64,000 nucleotides of DNA, taken from assembly GCA_963805255.1 (NCBI GenBank), contig CAWDTK010000011.1, positions 620,001 to 684,000 on the forward strand, read 5' to 3'. Position 1 is the first letter of the stretch; each line of letters starts with the position of its first letter. The notes under the pieces were generated by a model, which had not been told where the DNA came from, made no database searches, and saw nothing but the letters and a program-made list of their open reading frames with translations. Source of the stretch: Bog-532 sp963805255 (GTDB lineage: Bacteria > Actinomycetota > Actinomycetes > Streptosporangiales > Streptosporangiaceae). This document shows positions 57,520-64,000 of this stretch, piece by piece. A program made the translations under genes and the position numbers.

Positions 57520-57761
57520 AGGCCCAGCTCCTCACGCCAGCCGATCACGAACGGGTCATCGTCGCCCTAGCCGATGGCGAGCCGTTCAGCGAGCACCATG
57601 GCCGTGATGGCCTGGTTCCGGGTGAACAGGCGGCCCGGGTGACACGAGACGATCCAGGCGCTGTGACCGTCAGCCGCGGCGTGCTCGCTGAACTGCGCGG
57701 TCGCGATGACGCAGCCGTCGATCTCCAGGGATACGGAGTCGTCGTTGATCTTGGTTGACAA
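57516..57761 (-). pseudogene. Small integrative-element protein with a nonsense codon
   Basis: From TTG 57761: MSTKINDDSVSLEIDGCVIA, then HSAWIVSCHPGRLFTRNQAI and VLAERLAIG, a TAG at 57567, then GDDDPFVIGWREELGL to the TGA that overlaps the DUF2637 start. I have seen this pair of genes side by side in actinomycete integrative elements; function unknown. The internal stop would remove 17 residues. Confidence 0.6.
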
Positions 57762-57919
57762 GGGGTAGCCCCTCTCCCGCCCGAGGGAGCCACGGGAGCC
57801 AGGAACGGGAGCCAACGCAGGTCGACTCATCCAGACTGCCCGCGACGCCGTTAGGGCGTTGTCGCAGGTGAGAGGCTCCCCGGCCGACTCAGTCCGACCG
57901 GGCCAGACGGGCCCTTCGT

Positions 57920-57964
57920 GACTGGGGGTCAAGGGGTCGCGGGTTCAAATCCCGCCGTCCCGAC
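57920..57964 (+). other. tRNA-Pro(GGG) 3'-half, attachment-site scar
   Basis: GACTGGGGGTCAAGG (anticodon arm, anticodon GGG), GTCGCGGGTTCAAATCCCG (variable loop and T-arm) and CGTCCCGAC (acceptor) match the 3' half of tRNA-Pro. The 5' half is absent: the preceding bases do not hold the acceptor or D-arm. An integrase remnant ends 16 bp away, oriented with its C-terminus toward this site, the usual int-attP order. Confidence 0.75.
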
Positions 57965-57979
57965 TGGTCAGAGGCGTTT

Positions 57980-58268
57980 TTAGATCTCAGTTTCGGGAGC
58001 CAATTGGGGAGCCATGGCTTTCTCGGAGCAGGAGCAGGCCGGCTCGGTGGCGTTCGCCTTCAGGGTGCGGTTCACGGCCGGTGCCGTTTTCGGTGAGGGC
58101 GGGCTGGATCTCGAGACGAGTAGACCGTCTCGGTGAACGACGTGCTGCTGTGCCCAACCAGGTCGCTGATGTCCTCCAGGCGGACATCGTGTGCGCTGAG
58201 GATGGGCACACACGAGTGCCGTAGCTCGCGGGGCGTCCAGGCCCCACCGAACCTCGCGGCGCTGGTGA
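57980..58268 (-). pseudogene. Tyrosine integrase, C-terminal remnant
   Basis: The minus strand reads ITSAARFGGAWTPRELRHSC, then LSAHDVRLEDISDLVGHSST and SFTETVY. These are the HxxR box (RELRH), GHSST box and tyrosine of a phage/AICE integrase. The frame then breaks; IQPALTENGT and VNRTLKANATEPACS continue in other frames. The N-terminal two thirds is missing. Confidence 0.82.
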
Positions 58269-58285
58269 TCTTCTGGAGCTCCTGC

Positions 58286-58500
58286 CTACGTTGCCGCAGG
58301 GCGGCGCGAGTTGCAGCTCAGGCATTCGTCAAGGTACTGGCTTGTTTTTGCGGTGAGGCGAATCAGCCCATAAGCATTGAGCACGGCGCGCTTGACCGCC
58401 TCATCGGCGGCATCTTCTAGGTCGAGATACTTGATTAGCTTGGCCACTTCACTGCGCGGGACGTCCGAAAGCTGGCGCGGACCCAGTTCGCGTACAAGGA
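58286..58500 (-). pseudogene. Unrecognised protein fragment
   Basis: The minus frame reads LSDVPRSEVAKLIKYLDLED, then VKRAVLNAYGLIRLTAKTSQ and YLDECLS, which looks like real coding sequence but matches no family I know. It is cut on one side by the IS5 element and on the other by the integrase remnant. Confidence 0.4.
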
Positions 58501-58503
58501 GGG

Positions 58504-58968
58504 TTATGCAAAACTCTCCTTGAAGAAGTAGAGCCCGATTGCAGCGCGGAATGATGACTTGAAGGTCTTCAGCGGTCGGCGGTAGTCGGTGAAGAGAATC
58601 CGCCATGCCTTCAGGGTCGCGATGGCCCGTTCGACTGGCGCGCGGAATGAGCTCACCTGATTATTCCACTCGTGTTCCCATTGCAGAAGCTCACGGAATT
58701 TCGGCTTGCGGATAGGAGTGGTGATGTAATCGGTGCCGATGAATCCCTTGTCGCCGAACACTCCGCATGCCTTCTTCAGGATTTTCTCGACATCTGATTT
58801 CTTCAGTTTTGCCATGTCGTGCTGGTTGCCGGTCACCGGCTCGGAGACAAAAGTTATGCGACCCTGAAGGTTCGTGACAATCAGGGAGCCGTGTCCGGTG
58901 GTCTTGTATTTCCCGGACCACAGCTTGCTCTCGCCGTCCCAGGACCAGCATGGCCACAGCGTGCCGTC
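58504..58968 (-). pseudogene. IS5-type transposase, C-terminal part (split)
   Basis: Continues the gene that starts at 62033: LWPCWSWDGESKLWSGKYKT, GNQHDMAKLKKSDVEKILKK, FGDKGFIGTDYITTP (second Asp), RAPVERAIATLKAWRILFTD (Glu), to the stop at 58504. DDE_Tnp_4-type core. The break with the N-terminal half is filled by the IS66 element. The joined gene is in frame when one copy of GTGCCGTC is kept. Confidence 0.9.
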
Positions 58969-58995
58969 GTAAGAATTCGGTGATCCCGTGGGCTG

Positions 58996-59904
58996 TTACT
59001 GAGCGGGCGGGGTGGTGAGGATCTGCCGCCAGCGCCGGTGCAGCGGGTAGAGGTAGATGTCCTTGACCGGCAGGGCGTGTTCATGGCGGCGGTCGAGCTT
59101 GCCCCTGCCCTTGGTCTGGCCAATGCGGGTCCAGTTGGCGGCGCGGTAGCTGGCGCCGGTGAACCGGCCGGCCTCGACGAAGGTCTCGGCCAGGACCGGG
59201 GCGTAGCCGTAGCGGGCCCGCCAGTCGGCGGGCAGCCGGCGGGTGACGGCGGCGAGCAGCGAGGAGGCGAGGTTGGGGACCGCCAGGTCGGGGCGGATGA
59301 GGAACCGGGCGTTGCCGCAGATCAGGTTCAGGTTGGCGCGGCGGGTGGCGGGGTCCCAGCCGATCCAGTCGTCGCGGGGGGCGCATTTCCAGGCGCTGGC
59401 GGCGAAGGCGAAGGCGGCGATCGGGCCGGCGGCGGGGGCGGCGGCGAGGTAGCGGATCTGGGCGCCGGCCAGCGGGGTGTAGCCGAGGTAGTGGTGGTCG
59501 CGGATGAGCTGGTTCCACTGCCGGGAGGCCTGGCGGCTGTCGACGACGCTGATGGTGACCGGGCCGAGATCGGCCAAGGTGGCGGCGGGGTGCGCCGGCA
59601 GCGGCAGGGCGAGCTGGCCGGGGTGCCCGTGCCGGGGGTGGCGTCCGTTGCCGTTGCCGTTGCGCGGCGGCGGCAGGGTGATCAGGCCGTCGGCGGCCAT
59701 CCGGCCCAGGGCGACGCGGGCGGTCATGTCCTTGCGCCGGCCGCCGGGGGTCTGCCAGCCGAGCGCGTCGCAGATCGCGTCGGCGATCGCGCGGCGGGTC
59801 GGCAGCGTCGCCGCCAGGGAGCGGATCTCCTCCAGCTCGGCGAGGGTGAAGTCCCTGCCGCAGTAGCGGGCCGGGTACTGGCCGGGCGTGCCGGTCACGG
59901 TCAC
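58996..59904 (-). CDS. DUF4338 (DruA-like) protein, IS66 cargo
   Basis: 302 residues from GTG 59904, which overlaps the tnpC stop (GTGA). N-terminal third has a winged-helix-like region (FTLAELEEIRSLAATLPTRR, MTARVALGRMAADGLITLPP). The DUF4338 domain shows WNQLIRDHHYLGYTPLAGAQ, AFAASAWKCAPRDDWIGWDP, NARFLIRPDLAVPNLASSLL, YAPVLAETFVEAGRFTGASY, NWTRIGQTKGRGKLDR and VKDIYLYPLHRRWRQIL. DUF4338 is the domain of DruA, a component of the Druantia anti-phage system. Inside an IS it may serve the element, for example as an accessory nuclease-like or DNA-binding factor. The last is inference. Intact. Confidence 0.85.
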   Translation of the reverse strand: MTVTGTPGQYPARYCGRDFTLAELEEIRSLAATLPTRRAIADAICDALGWQTPGGRRKDMTARVALGRMAADGLITLPPPRNGNGNGRHPRHGHPGQLALPLPAHPAATLADLGPVTISVVDSRQASRQWNQLIRDHHYLGYTPLAGAQIRYLAAAPAAGPIAAFAFAASAWKCAPRDDWIGWDPATRRANLNLICGNARFLIRPDLAVPNLASSLLAAVTRRLPADWRARYGYAPVLAETFVEAGRFTGASYRAANWTRIGQTKGRGKLDRRHEHALPVKDIYLYPLHRRWRQILTTPPAQ

Positions 59905-61587
59905 GGCGGCTGGTCCTTCCTGCCGTCTGGCTCGCCGGGCTGGCCGGTCAGGGTGATGTTCCAGGGCAGCAGGGCTTCCAGGGCCTGCCCAGCCGGCGGC
60001 TTGCCGCCGTTTGCGGCGCAGGCCTGCAGGTAGGCGTCCAGGTAGGCGCGGGGGTTGTGCCCGGTGATCCGGGCGGTGCCCAGGACGGTCCAGGCGTCGG
60101 CCGGCCAGGTCAGCGGACCATTCCGCGCCGGAGCCGTTGTAGTTCTTGCGGCCCACGACCGGGGTGCGGATCGCCCGCTCGGCGGTGTTGTTATCCAGCG
60201 GCAGGTCCGGGAAGTCCCGGTGGCGCACCAGCCCGCCCCATTCGCGGTCCAAGGTGGCCAGCGCCTTCGCCGCGGCCGGGTGCAGCAGGTCCGGGCGGCG
60301 ACCCTGAATACGGCGGTAGGCGTCGATCTCCTCCAGCGCCGCATCGAACGCGGCGGCCGCCCGGGCGTGCTCGCCAGTGCCCCCGGGGGCGGCGGCCAGG
60401 GCACGGTGCGCGGCGTATAGTGCGGCGAACCGGCCGGTCCAGGCATCAGCCCAGCTGCCCAGCTCCTTGCGGTGGGCGTCGCCGGCCCGGATGAACCGCC
60501 GCCGGATATGGGCCCAGCACCAGAGGGAGGTGACGCCGTCCAGCTCGGAAAACGACCGGTACACCGAGTAGAAGTCCGAGCTGATGACCAGCGGCCTGCG
60601 GCCCTCCGGCAGCTGGCCGGCCTGCACGCCGTAATGGTCTTCGAGCACCTTCAGCGACCGCGACGCCGCGATCGTGTACACCACCGTGTCCGCGGCAGTG
60701 AACGCCCACAGCCACCAGCGGCTGCCTCCGTTATCGGCGGGCTGGCCGAATACCCGCCACGACGTCTCGTCCACGTGCGCGTGCCCGGCGGCGGCGTTTC
60801 GCGCGGCGATCGCGGCCGCCAGCGGCGCAAGCAGCTCCTCCAGCCGCCGGGCCACCCCGGCCAGCGTGCCCGGCGCCACCTCCAGGCCCTGCATCGCCAG
60901 CATCGCGATCACCCGGTTGAACGGCAGCCCGAGCGCGTACTTGGCGACAAGCAGGTTCACGCAGAACTCCGTCGTGAACAGGCCCCTGGGAATCAGCGTC
61001 GCCGGGCCGGGCGCGGTCCGCACCGCCGGCACCGGGCACTGGCAGCACCGGGCGTACTTGCGCCGCCGGTGCACCACCCGCCACACCCGGACCCGCCACG
61101 ATACCTGCTCGCTGGCATCCTCCCCGAACAGCTCATAGGCCCGGCCGCACCGCGGGCAGCGCCGCTCGCCCTCCGGAATGTCATGGACCTGCTCCTCGGT
61201 CTCCAGGTGCTCATGCCGGCGCCGCCCATGCCCCGCCGATCCCGGCCGCTGACCCCGGCGCCGCCCGCCCGCCGCGCCGCCATCCCCTGCCGGGGCGTCA
61301 TCCCCGCCGCCGGCGTCGGCGGCTTGCCCGCCCGCCTGCCGCTTACCGGCGCCGTCTTTCTCGCTGGAGGTGCCGAACAGCATCCGGCTCAGCGTCACCA
61401 CCCGCTGCTTCAGCGCGGCCAGCTGCTCCTGCTGCGCGGCCACCGTCGCGGCCAGCGTGGCGTTCTCCGCCTCCAGCCGCACGTTCTCCCCGGCCAGCCG
61501 CGTGTTCTGTGCCTCCAGCAGCTCCGCCCGCTCACGCCAGAACGCCGCCTCATCAGCGGGCCGGGAACAAGTACGCGCAGCCATCAC
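59901..61587 (-). pseudogene. tnpC: IS66 TnpC transposase, one frameshift
   Basis: From ATG 61587: leucine-zipper helix (LLEAQNTRLAGENVRLEAEN), LSRMLFGTSSEKDG, a zinc motif in RRCPRCGRAYELF, then DDE motifs HAHVDETSWRVFG, PLVISSDFYSVYRSF and DNNTAERAIRTPVVGRKNYN. Near 60115 the frame shifts by one and the native end (ADAWTVLGTARITGHNPRAY through GRKDQPP) reaches the TGA at 59901. All catalytic residues precede the break. Without a shift the frame reads straight through into the DUF4338 gene, making an 863-residue fusion ORF. Confidence 0.88.
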
Positions 61588-61701
61588 GCCAAGGCTGCAC
61601 CACCACCAGTCCCTGTGTCCAGCACCGCCGCACCCGCCCCGCCAGCGTGTCGCCCGCGCCGGCCAGCCACGCTCAGCCCACCGGAATCACCGAATACTTA
61701 C

Positions 61702-62033
61702 GTGCCGTCTACCAGCGCGATCGCTCCTCTGGTGGCCTCGGCTGCATCGTGTTCCGACGGCCGGTCTTCTCCTGTCGCCTTCTCGACGAATGGCGTGAGG
61801 AACGTGATGTACCGCGATATTGTTGACTGGGCGACGCCGAAGATGTCAGCCCACACATCTTCAATGATGTTCTGCCGCAGATATCCGCAGGTAACGACTA
61901 GCGCCTCCCGCAGGCTCAGTTCGCGCGGACGTCCTTCTCCTTTATCCCATGGTTCTTCGAGCAGTCCGGCCACGTGATCCTCAAGTTCGCTGAGTTGCTC
62001 TTCGTCCAGTCCTGACATCAGGGCTCCTGACAT
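61702..62033 (-). pseudogene. IS5-type transposase, N-terminal part (split)
   Basis: From ATG 62033 (or 62018): MSGLDEEQLSELEDHVAGLL, SLREALVVTCGYLRQNIIED, HTH VWADIFGVAQSTISRYITFL and the first Asp in AIALVDGT. The gene resumes at 58968. HTH_Tnp_4 plus DDE_Tnp_4 layout. Confidence 0.9.
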
Positions 62034-62166
62034 AGCGGTCTGCTTACCGATCGTAACAAGCACCCTGACCTGCGAATTCGCCGTAATTTCCTGCCGGCGC
62101 CCCTTGCTCGTATCGCCCCGGATTTGATAAAATAAATGCATATCCGAGATCGGGAGAAGGGTCCTC
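62034..62166. other. Spacer before the third large transposase
   Basis: Includes the right end of the IS5-type element and presumably the left end of the next element. No CAGATCTCC end is seen. Confidence 0.3.
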
Positions 62167-64000
62167 GTGGCAGGCAGCAGGCTGACCCAGGCTGTACTGC
62201 CGTGGCTGCCTGGCGGCGCTGCCGAGATCGCCCCGGGCGTCGGGCTGCTCACCTTGCCGGACGGCGGCGGCCAGATATGGGTGCACGGCATGGCGACCTT
62301 CACCTGGGAAGCCGGCGACGAGGCCGGGCGGCGGCTGGCCGCGGTGCAGGTGACCAAGCTGAAAGCCGCGACGCAGAAGCAGGTCGCGGCCGCGCTCGGC
62401 ACTGACCTGGCGACGGTATGGCGGTGGGTCTCGGCGTACCGCGAGAACGGGCTGGCCGGGCTGCTGCCGGCCAGGAAGGGCCCCAAGGGGCCGACCAAGC
62501 TCACCCCGGAGCTGACCGCGGAAATCAACGACCTGGACGCGCGGGGCCTGGGCCTGGAGGCGATCGCCAGCCGGTGCGGTGTCTCGACCTTCGCGGTCCG
62601 CACCGCCCTGGGACGCGTCCCGGCCCGCCCCCGCGCCGCCGTCCCGGCCCGGGAAGAACGCCAGCCCGGCGAGGACACCGCAGGCCAGGACGGCAGCGCC
62701 GCACGCCAGGACGCTGAGGACGGCGCCGCCGCACGAGACGAGCAGCAGCCCGCCGCCGGCGGCGGCGGCGGCGCTGGCCAGGACGATGCTGCCGCCGACG
62801 CTGCGGACGAGCCCGCAGGTCAGGACAGCACCGCAGGCCGGGCCGAGGCTGCCGAGGCCGCCGGCGGGCTGCTGCCGGTGCTGCCGGACCCGGTGCCGCG
62901 GGACGGGGAACGCGTCCTGGCCCGGTTCGGGCTGCTCGGCGAGGGCGCTGCCCCGGTATTCGCCGCCGGCGGCCGCTACCCGCTGGCCGGGCTGCTGATC
63001 GCTCTGCCCGCCCTGGCGGACACGGGCCTGCTGGAATGCGCCCGCCAGGTCTACGGCCGGATCCGCGACGGCTACTACAGCCTGGACACGGTCCTGGTCC
63101 ACCAGGTGCTGCAGGCGCTGCTGCGCGAGCCCCGCGCCGAGGGCACCACCCGCGTCCCCCCGCCGGCGATGGGCCGCATCCTGGGCCTGGACCGGGCACC
63201 GGAAACCAAGACGATCCGCCGCAAGCTCGCCGGGCTCGCCGCCGCCGGCAAGGCCGCGGACCTGCAGATGGCCATAGCCAGGCGCCGCGCGGCGGCCAGC
63301 CCGGACGACCTCGGGTTCCTCTGCATCGATGGGCACACCCGGGCGTACTTCGGCACGCGGGAGATACAGAAGATGCACGTGGCCCGGCTGAAGTTCCCCG
63401 GCCCGGCGACGGAGGAGACCTGGGTCACCGACGGCGCCGGGGACCCGCTGCTGGTCGTCATGGCCGAACCGTCCACCTCGCTGGCCGGGCAGATCAAGGA
63501 GCTGCTGCCCAAGCTGCGCCAGATCGCCGGGGAAGACCGCAAGCCCATATTGTGCTTTGACCGGGGCGGCTGGTCCCCGGACCTGTTCGCCGAGATCATC
63601 GACGCCAGGTTCGACCTGCTCACCTACCGCAAGGCCAGCGCCGGGGAAGACATCCCCGACCTGCCCGCGGACGCATTCACCACCGCCGTCCACGCCGGCG
63701 ACGACGGCCGCGAGCACCGCTACGCACTGGCCGACGGCAGCATCGACATCACCGTCACCAGCGGCACGCACAAAGGACGCGTGCTCACCTTGCGGCAGGT
63801 CACCCGCCTGGACAAAGGCCGGCAGATCCGGATCCTGGCCACCCGCCAGGCCGCCGACATGCCGCCCGCCGCCGCGGTCTACGGGATGGGCTCGCGGTGG
63901 CGGGAGGAGAACTACTTCCGCTACGGCCGGGCTCACTTCGCCCTCGACGCCCTGGACACCTACGCCGTCACCGCCGAGGACCCGGACCGGAAGGTCCCCA
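62167..64000 (+). CDS. Large HTH-DDE transposase, cut by window edge
   Basis: 611 residues visible from GTG 62167 (GAGAAGGG upstream). N-terminal domain (EIAPGVGLLTLPDGGGQIW), HTH (TQKQVAAALGTDLATVWRWV), second HTH (LGLEAIASRCGVSTFAVRTA), a 100-residue Ala/Gly/Asp/Gln-rich linker, then core motifs LGFLCIDGHTRAYFGTRE near 385, PILCFDRGGWSPDLF near 463 and GSRWREENYFRYGRAHFALD near 577. The order matches the proteins at 7286 and 38737, but the sequence is more distant. It lacks the CAGATCTCC end nearby, so it is a separate lineage of the same family. Confidence 0.75.
   Translation, partial: MAGSRLTQAVLPWLPGGAAEIAPGVGLLTLPDGGGQIWVHGMATFTWEAGDEAGRRLAAVQVTKLKAATQKQVAAALGTDLATVWRWVSAYRENGLAGLLPARKGPKGPTKLTPELTAEINDLDARGLGLEAIASRCGVSTFAVRTALGRVPARPRAAVPAREERQPGEDTAGQDGSAARQDAEDGAAARDEQQPAAGGGGGAGQDDAAADAADEPAGQDSTAGRAEAAEAAGGLLPVLPDPVPRDGERVLARFGLLGEGAAPVFAAGGRYPLAGLLIALPALADTGLLECARQVYGRIRDGYYSLDTVLVHQVLQALLREPRAEGTTRVPPPAMGRILGLDRAPETKTIRRKLAGLAAAGKAADLQMAIARRRAAASPDDLGFLCIDGHTRAYFGTREIQKMHVARLKFPGPATEETWVTDGAGDPLLVVMAEPSTSLAGQIKELLPKLRQIAGEDRKPILCFDRGGWSPDLFAEIIDARFDLLTYRKASAGEDIPDLPADAFTTAVHAGDDGREHRYALADGSIDITVTSGTHKGRVLTLRQVTRLDKGRQIRILATRQAADMPPAAAVYGMGSRWREENYFRYGRAHFALDALDTYAVTAEDPDRKVP

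Larger units (their letters stand above)
58969..61701 (-). mobile_element. IS66-like element carrying a DruA-like gene, 8-bp duplication
   Basis: Ends start GTAAGAATTCGGTGAT (58969) and, on the complement, GTAAGTATTCGGTGAT (61701). Perfect 8-bp duplication GTGCCGTC flanks it (58961-58968 and 61702-61709). It carries tnpC and a DUF4338 gene in one operon, and no tnpA/tnpB. It splits an IS5-type transposase gene. Confidence 0.94.

Noticed and set aside
58996..61587. A single 863-residue protein fusing IS66 TnpC to DUF4338
   Set aside because: The true TnpC C-terminus is in another frame and ends with a GTGA overlap at the DUF4338 start. The fusion frame between them reads as arginine/proline nonsense.
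62044..63936. A 630-residue open frame on the minus strand
   Set aside because: It is antisense to the large HTH-DDE transposase, whose motifs are clear. Long antisense frames are common at this GC content.

Overview
The window is high-GC DNA with actinomycete-style genes: a ClpC ATPase, DISARM genes, DUF2637/DUF6788 proteins, tRNA-targeted integrative-element relics and leaderless or GTG starts. I read it as an accessory, insertion-sequence-saturated region of an actinomycete chromosome. The genus cannot be fixed from the sequence. The only clear housekeeping gene is clpC, cut by the left edge.

Layout. 1-4.9 kb: clpC, a desaturase remnant next to an IS630 copy, DUF302 and SDR genes, and a tRNA-Gly 3'-half scar. 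4.9-10.9 kb: an IS4-like element, then an element with a very large HTH-DDE transposase that carries an IS256 copy at its stop codon. 10.9-15.3 kb: a decayed recombinase-like/DDE-like operon diverging from a DUF6788 gene, then a small divergent gene set around a 15-bp-arm palindrome. 16.2-17.8 kb: an IS630 element with a cargo gene. 18-26.3 kb: a SNF2 helicase with dsRNA-binding-like domains fused in frame to an IS1380 end, plus large conserved genes. 26.5-31.8 kb: fragments of DUF1214, rmlC, rmlD and DISARM drmB around IS66 and IS5 copies, then an apparently whole drmC. 32-34.2 kb: IS66 and tyrosine-recombinase wreckage. 34.5-38 kb: a regulator-like gene, a methyltransferase and a sigma-like gene. 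38.3-42.5 kb: an IS1634 gene split by a second large HTH-DDE element. 42.7-46.7 kb: four intact genes for membrane proteins, an OmpA-domain lipoprotein and a soluble protein. 46.8-54.2 kb: an IS21 element with a coiled-coil cargo gene, whose istA is split by a recombinase-in-trio (RIT) element. 54.5-56.3 kb: IS1380. 56.7-58.3 kb: tRNA-Tyr and tRNA-Pro 3'-half scars with integrative-element remnants. 58.5-62 kb: an IS5 gene split by an IS66 element carrying a DruA-like DUF4338 gene. 62.2-64 kb: a third large HTH-DDE transposase, cut by the right edge.

Nesting gives relative ages: IS1634 before the CAGATCTCC element, that element type before IS256, IS21 before RIT, IS5 before IS66. Matching target-site duplications support several of these directly. 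Many genes carry a single frameshift, often in a short G/C run, so the region is either decaying or has unpolished homopolymers. The strongest candidates for undescribed biology are cargo genes inside insertion sequences (DruA-like in IS66, coiled-coil in IS21, a 110-residue protein in IS630), the four-gene membrane/OmpA cluster, the recombinase-like plus DDE-like operon, and the oversized HTH-DDE transposase family.
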